This document shows positions 26,840-35,157 of a stretch of 64,000 nt of DNA, piece by piece. The notes under the pieces were generated by a model. It saw only the letters and a list, made by a program, of their open reading frames with translations, was not told the origin of the DNA and did not search any database. Within the stretch, counting starts at the first letter, position 1; each line of letters opens with the position of its first letter. The position numbers and the translations under genes are program-made. Source of the stretch: DATJPW01 sp963752855 (GTDB lineage: Bacteria; Desulfobacterota; Desulfomonilia; Desulfomonilales; Desulfomonilaceae); NCBI GenBank assembly GCA_963752855.1, contig CAVVZX010000008.1:79102-143101 (forward strand), read 5' to 3'.

Positions 26840-28342
26840 CTAGGGTCTGTTTATTCTTATTCTGTCCGGCATAAGCAAAGCTAGTCTGTCCGGCTCTTTC
26901 AACGCCTGGCCGGAATGGGCGAAGCCCGTTCGGAGCACGTCCCACCATTCCAGCATGTGAACACGGATCATCCTCGGAAAAGCGTCGCGTATAATTTGTC
27001 GTTTGATGGAATCGCCATCGAACAGTCCGTACAGTAGCCATGAAGGGCGCAAATAAAACAACATTTCGCTAAATTTGACAGCGGTTGCCAGCATACGAGG
27101 GGAAAAACAAGCAGGTTGAATGACCGGTTGGCGGTAATCCCATTTGCGTTGGTCGAGTTGCACAACTCGAGCCGGGTCTATTGACCGACCTTCGGACGTC
27201 CAACCGAGCGGAGTCAGGTGCAGCGCATTGTAAAAGTCTGGGGCTATGCGCTGCAGTCGTCGCAATGTATCCCACAAAGAACTCCAGGTTTCATTTCGAA
27301 GTCCTGTACATTATGTTTACAATGCTCAGGATACCATGCTCCCGGAGTAGACTCACAGCCTGAGATGTGGTTATGTGCCCATTGTTTCTTGCCAATACGT
27401 TCAAGCACTCCTTCATCGAGGGACTCCACACCCATCCCTACACAAATGATCCCTGCCTGACGATACAGGTCAATCCGGTCGGCATCCCGGACAATATGGT
27501 CAGCACACATAGTACACACGATCTGTATGCCCACATTGCGGGTGGCAATGGTCTCCAGCAAGGCCAAAAAAATCTGCTGATCGCATCCCCAGTTCTCATC
27601 AGCAATCCAAACCATGCGAACATCGTGTTGCTCACTGAGAGACTGTAGCTCATCCACGAAAAAATCGATGCTGTGATGACGCCAGCGCTTCCAAAAGGCC
27701 CATTGACCGCAGTACGTGCAAGCATTTGGACAGCCACGAGAAAACGCAACAACCGCCGAACGACCTGAAATGTGATTGTTAGGGTAAAGCGGCCAGTTGA
27801 CCAGCTCCCATGCCGTACGGAACTCATCGAGATCTTGGATCGGCTGCCGAGGTCGGTTTATAACGACCTCTTCATTTGAGCGCCAGGCAAGCCCTTCCAC
27901 CGTACGGAACTCCTGTTTACCGTCTCGGATGGCTGTTAACAGCTCGCGTGCTGTAATCTCTCCTTCTCCACACACAATGAAATCCACTGCCGGCTCATCG
28001 CGCAAAAGCTCCCGACAGGCGTACCGTGGGGTACACACCTCCGTACACGGTAACTACCCTTGGTAGTGCGGCTTTGATCGCCGCTAATAAGGCGAGAGCG
28101 ACAGGATTAGCAGGCATAGAGCCAGAATGCCCCACGAGCACAATGTCTGCGCCGAGATCCCGCAGTCGCTCAACGACATCCTGACAGGAGATGTGGCCGG
28201 CATCAGCATCCAGCAATTCAACGGTAAATCCGGCATCCACTAAAGAGCCTGCGACTGTGAGCAAGCCAAGCGGCGGTAGATAACCGTGACCGATTTCGTT
28301 GACCAAGAAGTGAACAGGTGGAACAACACAGACTACTTTCAT
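26840..28342 (-). CDS. B12-binding radical SAM protein, several frameshifts
   Basis: Reconstructed from ATG 28342: a cobalamin-binding Rossmann domain (VVCVVPPVHFLVNEIGHGYL, then LLTVAGSLVDAGFTVELLDA), broken near 28030; the radical SAM domain with the cluster motif GCPNACTYCGQW (C-x3-C-x2-C); then frame changes near 27370 and 27300, after which WDTLRRLQRIAPDFYNALHL and the C-terminal part run to 26840. About 500 residues. This architecture (as in BchE and many methyl or ring-forming enzymes) uses SAM and often cobalamin. Three frame changes could mean decay or sequence error. Neighbours give no pathway clue. Confidence 0.7.
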
Positions 28343-28649
28343 CGCGGTCCATTGAAAGGGCGAATGCTGGTATCCTCGTATTGCCACAGGGACTGGTTTG
28401 CGCTCAGACGAAATTCAAGACTACTTTTCCGTGAACATATCTGTTCCTTTGACAGAAGACAACCAAACATTTTTCACCTTCATCGCAAAGCGTCTCGACA
28501 AGGAATCCGGTTCTAGTTACAGGCTACATGCGGAAATCCTTGACAGATTGAGAAGCGCCGGCGGATACTCGGGTCGTTGCCAACGAACCTTGAATATTTG
28601 GAATCCAAACTGAGCGGCATTTTTCCGTAACAGAAGCGGGGGTAAGCAG
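28343..28649. repeat. Intergenic space with one copy of a 55-base repeat
   Basis: Bases 28431-28485 (GTGAACATATCTGTTCCTTT...) recur with about ten differences at 32194-32248. No gene is called; a 71-codon frame across it has no support. Confidence 0.6.
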
Positions 28650-28934
28650 GTGAACGACCAAAAACCAGACCGCATCCCTGTTATTTCAATCATTCGAAGT
28701 TCGATTGCCGTTCCCTGGCGCAAACGAGCAGTGATGTTCAGGGCACTGCTTCCAATTGCTCTTTGGTACGGTCTAAGCTATTTGTGTGCGCGGTCGTTAA
28801 TTGTCGATTTCGTAATTTATGCCGCAGGGTGTGTTCTGTCTGTTGTGGAGGTCGCTGTCCTTTCCCTGTCATTCCAATATTTGACCGGACACCACAGCGA
28901 TGAACCCGACAGCCTTATGCGAAATGCTGGTTGA
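28650..28934 (+). CDS. Small membrane protein, unrecognised
   Basis: A 94-residue product from a GTG with AGCGGGGGTAAGCAG upstream. Two hydrophobic helices are present, about residues 31-47 (ALLPIALWYGLSYLC) and 50-72 (LIVDFVIYAAGCVLSVVEVA). The N-terminus is basic. No family recognised; moderate confidence that it is expressed. Confidence 0.45.
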   Translation: MNDQKPDRIPVISIIRSSIAVPWRKRAVMFRALLPIALWYGLSYLCARSLIVDFVIYAAGCVLSVVEVAVLSLSFQYLTGHHSDEPDSLMRNAG

Positions 28935-29089
28935 TAAGCGAACCCTCAAGTCCGCTCTCAGCCCGTGTGTGGCATTGCTGCCGATCAGTTGACTACCCTC
29001 AATTCAAGATTTTGCTATTAAAGAATGGGCCGCTATGTTTTAATACCCGGGGAGTCTGTTAAAGACCTCTTTAATAAGGGAATCGGATC

Positions 29090-30244
29090 ATGAATCGCGG
29101 GCTTCAGGGAAGACTCGTCCGCCAAACTACAGCCTCTGAAGGTTTCGAGGCTTTTGTCCCTTTTGCGCTACCGCCGGACCCGCCTCCGGATGTTAATTTG
29201 GACCTTCTGGAAGAAGCCAACCGAGCGGTAGGTCGCCTGGATGCCCTCACGCTTCTTCTTCCGGATCCTTCCCTCTTTCTCTACTTCTATGTTCGCAAGG
29301 AAGCGGTCCTCTCTTCTCAAATAGAGGGGACGCAATCCTCATTGTCGGACCTCCTGCTTCATGAGTATCACCAAGCGCCGGGAGTCCCGATAGGCGACGT
29401 GGAAGAAGTATCGCAGTACGTGGTGGCCCTTAATCACGGATTGAAGAGACTCAGGGGCGGGTTCCCTCTTTCACTGAGATTGATACGCGAGATTCATGGG
29501 ACGCTGCTCTCCAAGGGACGAGGCAGCGCCCAAACGCCCGGCGAATTCAGAAGATCGCAAAACTGGATCGGGGGTACTCGTCCAGGTAATGCGCTATTCG
29601 TTCCGCCTCCACCGGAAGTAATGATGAGTTGTCTGGGCGAGCTGGAAAAATACCTTCATGATCAGCCCGTCCGGAGTCCATTGCTTCTCAAGGCAGCGTT
29701 AAGTCATGTTCAATTTGAGACTATTCATCCATTTCTCGACGGCAACGGACGCCTGGGAAGACTCCTGATAACGCTTCTCCTGTGCATTGAAGGCGCTTTA
29801 TCCGAACCTCTCCTTTATCTTAGCCTCTATTTCAAGGAACATCGGGACACCTATTATAGTTTATTGCAGAGAGTTCGCCTCGAAGGCGACTGGGAAGCAT
29901 GGGTGACTTTCTTTCTGGAGGGAGTGATAGAAACCGCAGGGCAAGCAGTGAAAACCGCGCAACGGGTCATGAATCTGTTCACCGATGACCGAACTCGTAT
30001 CGACAAGATGGGACAAGCAGCCGGGAATGTTTCGCGAGTCCATGCTTATCTTCAAAAGAAGCCTGTTCTTGAGATTCCTCGGGCCTCGACCGAGATTGCG
30101 ATATCTCAGCCAACCGTAACGGCAGCCCTCAAGAGGCTGGAAGAGATCGGAATAGTGAGGGAGATTACTGGCAAAGCCAGGGACCGGATATTTGTCTATA
30201 AGGATTATCTGGACATCCTTGGTGAGGGAACGCAGCCCTTATGA
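29090..30244 (+). CDS. Fic-domain AMP-transferase with winged helix
   Basis: A 384-residue protein. The N-terminal helices carry the inhibitory motif in SSQIEGTQSSL (about residues 75-85), the Fic core has the catalytic HPFLDGNGRLGR (about residue 214), and the C-terminal 90 residues hold a winged helix (ISQPTVTAALKRLEEIGIVR). This is the common class II Fic arrangement, in which the SxxxEG helix blocks ATP binding until released; products usually AMPylate a target protein or themselves. ATG 29090 is used; a weak upstream AAGGGAATC is present. Frame intact. Confidence 0.88.
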   Translation: MNRGLQGRLVRQTTASEGFEAFVPFALPPDPPPDVNLDLLEEANRAVGRLDALTLLLPDPSLFLYFYVRKEAVLSSQIEGTQSSLSDLLLHEYHQAPGVPIGDVEEVSQYVVALNHGLKRLRGGFPLSLRLIREIHGTLLSKGRGSAQTPGEFRRSQNWIGGTRPGNALFVPPPPEVMMSCLGELEKYLHDQPVRSPLLLKAALSHVQFETIHPFLDGNGRLGRLLITLLLCIEGALSEPLLYLSLYFKEHRDTYYSLLQRVRLEGDWEAWVTFFLEGVIETAGQAVKTAQRVMNLFTDDRTRIDKMGQAAGNVSRVHAYLQKKPVLEIPRASTEIAISQPTVTAALKRLEEIGIVREITGKARDRIFVYKDYLDILGEGTQPL

Positions 30245-30737
30245 TGGACACCTCAACGTCATTCCAAAAACATATAGCAAAGAAAGCCCTGGCAGACGCC
30301 GTGAAGCGTGCGCCTAAATAGAGGTCTTCGGAGTATTTCACTGATGCGAAAGCAGAGAAGGAAAGAATGCGGGAACCTCCGTTTTGTCCCGAGTTCCGCG
30401 GGATTTTCGCACCCCCCGCAAAGAACTCCTATATGGCAGATGGTGGGACGACGCTTCTGAAGCTTCACAGGCGATGCGCCGCTACATGGTGGGACAGGCG
30501 TCCCGCCTGTCGATTTAAGGAGTGAATGCCTCGCATCTAGGGCGGGATAGGGGTAGGGCGGGCTGGCGCCCGCCGAAATCCCCTTTAATCCACCTTTAGA
30601 AAAGGGGGACTTCGCATACTCCATTGGTTAAAGTCAGTACGGAGGGATTTGCATGGATCGTCGCCTAGGAGAGTCAACTTTCTCTGCGTTCTCTGCCACC
30701 CTCAGCGGTGAATTTCTTTTCCCTTAGGAGGATCAAA
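30245..30737. repeat. Repeat cluster upstream of the ankyrin gene
   Basis: No gene. It contains the CTCCTATATGGCAGATGGTG tail near 30427, a GTGGGACAGGCGTCCCGCCTG palindrome near 30488, and a CCCTTTAATCCACCTTTAGA / AAAGGGG palindrome near 30580-30612. Sequences related to CTCTGCGTTCTCTGCCACCC lie just before the next ribosome-binding site. Confidence 0.65.
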
Positions 30738-31307
30738 ATGCTCAAGAATACAGTTCGGAAAGTCATGCTAGGTTCGCTGGCTTTAATGGCCGTTTTTTTC
30801 GTTTTTTCCGCAGCCTGTGGCGAACAGGGAGGCGAAGAACTCGTCCAGGCCGCCGCTAATAATGAGTTGGACGAGGTCCAAAGCCTCCTGGAAAACGGGA
30901 CAGACATAAACGCCAAGGCCGACGAAGGCGTCACGGCCCTGATGATTGCTTGCGGCCGGGGCCATATCGAAATGGTGAAACGGCTTCTGGAGAAGGGAGC
31001 GAATGTCAATGCCAAATCCGATAACGGATCTTCGGCATTGGCTCTGGCCACAATCATGGGGGATCTCGATGCCGCCAAGCTACTTTTGGAAAAGGGAGCG
31101 GACGTTAATGACAAAGACAACGACGGCGTGACGGCCTTGATGGGAGCTTCCTATGAAGGCCACTTTGACCTTGCCAAACTGCTCATCGACAAGGGAGCGG
31201 ATGTCAACGCCAAGAGCAAGGATGGTGACACAGCGCTGATGGCGGCCCAAGAGATGAGTCACACGAAGATCGTCGAGCTCCTCAAAGCCCACGGAGCAAA
31301 GGAATGA
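30738..31307 (+). CDS. Ankyrin-repeat lipoprotein
   Basis: A 189-residue protein. ATG 30738 follows TTAGGAGG and begins a lipoprotein-type signal (LALMAVFFVFSAAC, lipobox Ser-Ala-Ala-Cys), so the mature protein is probably anchored to a membrane. It has about four to five ankyrin repeats with DEGVTALMIACGRGHIEMVK, NGSSALALATIMGDLDAAKL, DGVTALMGASYEGHFDLAKL and DGDTALMAAQEMSHTKIVEL as helices. Ankyrin repeats bind proteins; partner unknown. Its last 30 bases recur at 33212-33241. Confidence 0.85.
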   Translation: MLKNTVRKVMLGSLALMAVFFVFSAACGEQGGEELVQAAANNELDEVQSLLENGTDINAKADEGVTALMIACGRGHIEMVKRLLEKGANVNAKSDNGSSALALATIMGDLDAAKLLLEKGADVNDKDNDGVTALMGASYEGHFDLAKLLIDKGADVNAKSKDGDTALMAAQEMSHTKIVELLKAHGAKE

Positions 31308-31403
31308 GCTCCACGAACGAATCGAAATGGAGACAGGTCTGCTCTTGCCCGGGCCGATGAATCCAAAAGGGTCTCCCAAGAACTGAGGCGATCTGCCGTC
31401 GTT

Positions 31404-31892
31404 CTATCCCTCATTCGCCAGTTTGTAGGCCGCGGCCAACAGTTCGGGAGTTATCCTGAAACCGGATTCCTCGAGTTGACGCAACACCGGACCTATCTGA
31501 GATAACGCTCCCTCCTTTTTGGCCAGGAGAAGTGCACCAATTGTGCCTACCACTTTGATTCCCAGAGAAGAAGCGCAATTTCTGGCTGCTCGATCATCCA
31601 GGATAGCATCATATCCGTCATTGAGATAGGCCCAAGAGATGACTTCGGTCTCACCTTTGCCCAAATCCCAGGCAAGAATCAGAGGGGGAACTTTCTCAAT
31701 TCGACGGACAAAAGGCGCTCCGTGTTCACGTATCCAAATCCTGGCGGGATCATCAGCAGGTCCTTGATCCAGTTCCCGGACCACGCCGTCCGGAATAATC
31801 AGGTCGGAGCATAATTCTTCGAGCAGGCGAATCTGTGAAACTTTGCCAAGAGCAATAAGCGGGGAAGCGTTCAGGACCCATTTCCTAGCCAC
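31404..31892 (-). CDS. DUF3368 PIN-like toxin candidate
   Basis: A 162-residue protein from a GTG at 31892 (VARKWVLNASPLIALGKV). It shows the PIN-like acidic positions: NASPLIALG, IIPDGVVREL, GETEVISWAYL and AILDDRAARNCA, the DUF3368 pattern. Its start overlaps the end of the UPF0175 gene by 8 bases. UPF0175-DUF3368 is a frequent toxin-antitoxin-like pair. Frame intact. Confidence 0.8.
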   Translation of the reverse strand: MARKWVLNASPLIALGKVSQIRLLEELCSDLIIPDGVVRELDQGPADDPARIWIREHGAPFVRRIEKVPPLILAWDLGKGETEVISWAYLNDGYDAILDDRAARNCASSLGIKVVGTIGALLLAKKEGALSQIGPVLRQLEESGFRITPELLAAAYKLANEG

Positions 31893-32139
31893 GATCCAGT
31901 TCCTCGCACAGTTCCTCCGGTGTTTCCTGAAAAGGAGAAACACGGAATCGTGATAGCGCATCAAGAAAGCGTTCGCGGCTTACACCCGCGAGTTCGGCCG
32001 CTTTGGACTGGGAGACCAGACCTATTTCGTACCATTTGGCCGCCGCTGCCAATCGCATTTCTTTAACAAAGTCCTCCGGTTTGCTCCGTAGAGCGGAGAA
32101 GGCATCGTCCGGCAGATCTATAGTTATCTGGGTTGACAT
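31885..32139 (-). CDS. UPF0175 antitoxin candidate
   Basis: An 84-residue protein with a ribbon-helix-helix-like start (MSTQITIDLPDDAFSALRSK) and the UPF0175 helix-turn-helix (WYEIGLVSQSKAAELAGVSR followed by ERFLDALSRFRVSPFQET). GGAGGAGATC precedes the start. Partner of the downstream PIN-like gene. Confidence 0.8.
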   Translation of the reverse strand: MSTQITIDLPDDAFSALRSKPEDFVKEMRLAAAAKWYEIGLVSQSKAAELAGVSRERFLDALSRFRVSPFQETPEELCEELDRG

Positions 32140-32193
32140 TCTGATCTCCTCCCATTCGTGCAGGCCGAAGCAATACCTCGATCATGCGTCTGT

Positions 32194-32248
32194 GTGAACA
32201 TATCTGTTCCTTCGGTAGAAGACAATCAAACATTTTTCCCGTTCATCG
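32194..32248. repeat. Second copy of a 55-base repeat
   Basis: Near copy of 28431-28485, same orientation. The two bracket a 3.7 kb block holding the small membrane protein, Fic, ankyrin and PIN/UPF0175 genes. Confidence 0.7.
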
Positions 32249-32464
32249 ACGCCGATTTCAATGCCAGAGAACGAGGGGGTGGTCGCGACGGAGCGAAGCA
32301 ATAAATTTTCTAGACTCAGTCGGCAAAACCTGGGCATATATCAGTTACCTGAATTTTTTGTCCGATTGCGCAAGCAGTGTGTCATTTCTGCGGGTGCAGG
32401 AATTCGGGTCATCATTCTCGCGTGCGTGCGAATAAAGAGGGATTTCCGGAAAGGAGAGCGATTC

Positions 32465-33154
32465 ATGAGCATCATAGACCTCAAGAAGGAGGGTGATGTT
32501 TTCATTCTTACCATGCGGAGCGGTGAAAATCGATTCAATCGAACCTTTGTCGACGCCATGAACGAGGCGCTGGATTCAGTCGAAAAGTCCAGCGGACCGG
32601 CTGCGCTAGTGACCACCGGCGGGGAAGACAAGTACTACTCGAACGGACTGGACCTGGCCTGGATGGGCGGCGACGGGGCGAAGGAGGCCCCTGAATTCGT
32701 CAAGACCGTTCATAAACTCTTCGGCCGGATGTTGACATTTCCTGTGCCGACAGTGGCAGCGATCAACGGCCACGCATTTGCCGCCGGGGCCATGCTTGCT
32801 CTGGCGCACGATTTCCGGGTCATGCGGTCCGACCGGGGGTTCTTCTGCCTGCCCGAAGTGGACATAAACATCCCATTTACCCCTGTCATGAACGCTCTGA
32901 TCACCAGCCGCTTGACGCCCGGCGCCGCTCGGTACTCGATGCTCACCGGAGCGCGGATAGGAGGCGTGCAGGCCAAAGAACTGGGTATTGTCGACGAAGC
33001 GGTCCCCGGCCAAGAGGCGCTGACTCGGGCTGTGGCCTATGTCGCGACACTGGCCGGCAAGGATCGACATACCTTGGCCGCGATCAAGAAGGGCATGAAC
33101 TTAGAGATCCTGGCCGTGCTGGAACAGGATGCTAGTCGGGAATACGGTCTGTGA
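32465..33154 (+). CDS. Enoyl-CoA hydratase/isomerase family protein
   Basis: A 229-residue crotonase-fold protein. ATG 32465 follows GGAAAGGAGAG. The oxyanion-hole segments are DKYYSNGLDLAWM and NGHAFAAGAMLALAHDFRVM. A single acidic residue in CLPEVDINIPF and the overall pattern (FILTMRSGENRFNRTFVDAM) resemble Δ3,Δ2-enoyl-CoA isomerases rather than hydratases. It would act in fatty acid or related acyl-CoA oxidation. It stands alone; the gene before is a 330-base repeat-containing space. Confidence 0.85.
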   Translation: MSIIDLKKEGDVFILTMRSGENRFNRTFVDAMNEALDSVEKSSGPAALVTTGGEDKYYSNGLDLAWMGGDGAKEAPEFVKTVHKLFGRMLTFPVPTVAAINGHAFAAGAMLALAHDFRVMRSDRGFFCLPEVDINIPFTPVMNALITSRLTPGAARYSMLTGARIGGVQAKELGIVDEAVPGQEALTRAVAYVATLAGKDRHTLAAIKKGMNLEILAVLEQDASREYGL

Positions 33155-33577
33155 CAGCCCCGTCCGGATTCTGAAACCGCTTCCGGAAAAGGCGCCGCTC
33201 GAAGTATATGCCTCTTCAAAGCCCACGGAGCGAAGGAATAGGAATGTAAGGCTCTGCGGTGAAGTGTTTGGCATGAACCGGAGATTCCCACGAACGATGC
33301 GGTTCGCTTCGCTCACCACATCCTACTCCAGTTGTTCCAGAGTCAAGTGGCCGATCCCGCTGCCGTCCGCGGGGATACTTCCTTGCTAATCGTCTCTACG
33401 AGCTTGTTGTCCTCGGCTACCTCCAGTTCATGGTGCGAATGCTCGTGTGCGGGTAAGCTAATCTTGTCGGATATAACGTAGTTTCTCCGCAACCATTTAG
33501 GAGTTTTCTGAAAGGGGGTCCAGGGGGAAAACTCTTTTGCAAAAGGGTTTTCCCCCTGGCAGCATTCCACTTTGTCT
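33155..33577. repeat. Intergenic block: ankyrin tail copy, half GTAGGATG element, hairpin element
   Basis: 33212-33241 repeats the end of the ankyrin gene including a stop codon. 33297-33330 is the right half of the element seen after livF. 33520-33559 is a 19-base stem hairpin of the TTTTGCAAAA family with one mismatch, preceded by the CATTTAGGAGTTTT tail in reverse orientation. No gene is called. Confidence 0.7.
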
Positions 33578-34807
33578 TTACGACTTCTGCTGCTGTTCCT
33601 TTAGCATCCTTTCGATCTTGCAGGAAATTCCCAAGCCCTGCATGCCGGTCTCAAAGCAGCCGTTGCACGATATGCACTTGGCTTTCGCAGTATCCCCGCT
33701 CTTCCAACGGTTAATTAGGTTAGGCTCTCGAATCAAGGGACGAGCCAGCGAAACGTAATCCGCCTTGCGCTCCTTCAGAATAGCTTCGGCGGTGGAAAGA
33801 GATCGTATACCGCCAACCGCTATCACCGGGACCTTGACCGCTTCTTTTACATACTGAGAGAAATCGAGCAAATAACCTTCGTCTTTCTGTTCGAGGATCT
33901 CTGTCTTGGGACAATGCGCATTCTGGCTGGAAACGGAACAGCAAGCGCTCACCTGGATTGCGGCAATTCCGTCATCTTGCAGGCGCTTGGCAATCTGCAA
34001 TGCTTCAGGAGGCTCCAGACCGCCGGCGACAAAATCCTGAGCGCTCAGCTTAAATATTATCGGGAAACCCGGCTTCATTTTGCCTTTGATGGATTCCAGA
34101 ATCTCTCCCACTACTCGATAGCGATTCTGAACGCTGCCTCCATATGAATCGCCGCGTGTGTTCCACGCTGGGGACAAAAACTGATGAAGGCCGTATCCGT
34201 GTGAGCCATGAAGCATGATTCCGTCGAAACCGCAATTGGCCGATCGTACGGCTGCTGCGGTGAAGGCTTCGACCAATCGTTTAATGTCGGCCTGGGTCAT
34301 CTCCTTGGGAACCGGAGAATTGGGTGAATAAGGCGCCGCGGATACTCCCCACATTTCGTCACCTTCTGCCCAAAACAGCTTGGGATTCGACCTGGCGAGG
34401 CAATGGGAGAGCTGGACAATGACTTTAGATCCGTTTTTATGAATGCCGTCAGCGAGCTTTTTCAGACCTTCAGCCTGACTGTCATCGTAGTTTCCGGTAG
34501 AATAGGGCAGGCCTATTCCATTGCTCATGACAATCTGATTGCCGGTCAGGATCAGCCCGACGCCTCCCTTGGCCAGTTCGTTATGCATTGTGAGGGCGAG
34601 ATCTGTTATGTAACCCTTCTTGTCTCCAGTGCCGGTCCAGGTGGACGATTTCATGAAACGATTGTTCAATTCCAGCGAGCCGATTGAGCTTTTCTCAAAT
34701 AATTGAGGTCCTTGACCGGCCGCGGTGGCCTTTGTTCCAACCATGAGGATGGTTGTGGCTGCCAGCCCGGACTTCAGGAAATCTCGACGAGACGGCGTTT
34801 TGGCCAT
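33578..34807 (-). CDS. Tat-exported old-yellow-enzyme-family oxidoreductase
   Basis: A 409-residue protein. ATG 34807 follows AAAGGAGAG and begins a twin-arginine signal (SRRDFLKSGLAATTILMVG). The rest is an OYE TIM barrel: FMN and substrate segments NNRFMKSSTW, LTGNQIV, QLSHCLARSNPKLFWAEGDE, HGSHGYGLHQFLSPAWNTRG, KLSAQDFVAGG and VGGIRSLSTAEAIL. Near the end a cysteine group CISCNGCF...GISC could bind a 4Fe-4S cluster as in 2,4-dienoyl-CoA reductase, but the FAD/NADH domain of that enzyme is absent. A periplasmic flavoenzyme getting electrons from another carrier is likely. Confidence 0.88.
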   Translation of the reverse strand: MAKTPSRRDFLKSGLAATTILMVGTKATAAGQGPQLFEKSSIGSLELNNRFMKSSTWTGTGDKKGYITDLALTMHNELAKGGVGLILTGNQIVMSNGIGLPYSTGNYDDSQAEGLKKLADGIHKNGSKVIVQLSHCLARSNPKLFWAEGDEMWGVSAAPYSPNSPVPKEMTQADIKRLVEAFTAAAVRSANCGFDGIMLHGSHGYGLHQFLSPAWNTRGDSYGGSVQNRYRVVGEILESIKGKMKPGFPIIFKLSAQDFVAGGLEPPEALQIAKRLQDDGIAAIQVSACCSVSSQNAHCPKTEILEQKDEGYLLDFSQYVKEAVKVPVIAVGGIRSLSTAEAILKERKADYVSLARPLIREPNLINRWKSGDTAKAKCISCNGCFETGMQGLGISCKIERMLKEQQQKS

Positions 34808-35157
34808 AATTCTCTCCTTTATTATTAGTGTTCCGATTCTAAGCGCCGTTGGCCGCCTTTTGGCTTCGACCACGGCCCTGCCTTCGCGACCATGATAGCA
34901 TACTTATTTGGTAAAGATACTAAATCGTGTGAACCGGCCACGAATCAGTAGTTTGGTAAGAATTCTCTTTTTCTCTGACCTGAATATTTCGCAGTCTGTC
35001 GGTTATCCGATCAGGCGTGGCGCAAGCCTAACAAGATCCAGCATAAGCCACAATATATTGAAATAGCTTGTTATTTTGCGAAACCTATTGATTAGTGAAT
35101 TTGTACAGTATATGATATCTCCTATGAGCTTTAGTTCAATATGATGAACACAGTACC
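34808..35157. other. Intergenic space, AT-rich, promoter region
   Basis: No gene or known repeat seen. It is the most AT-rich stretch nearby and separates the OYE gene from the rhodanese-MoeB gene, so promoters for both directions are expected. Confidence 0.4.
35088..35116 (+). promoter_or_regulatory. Sigma70-like promoter candidate for the rhodanese-MoeB gene
   Basis: TTGATT (35088-35093), a 17-base spacer and TATGAT (35111-35116), 41 bases before the ATG at 35158. Matches are good, but by eye only. Confidence 0.4.
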
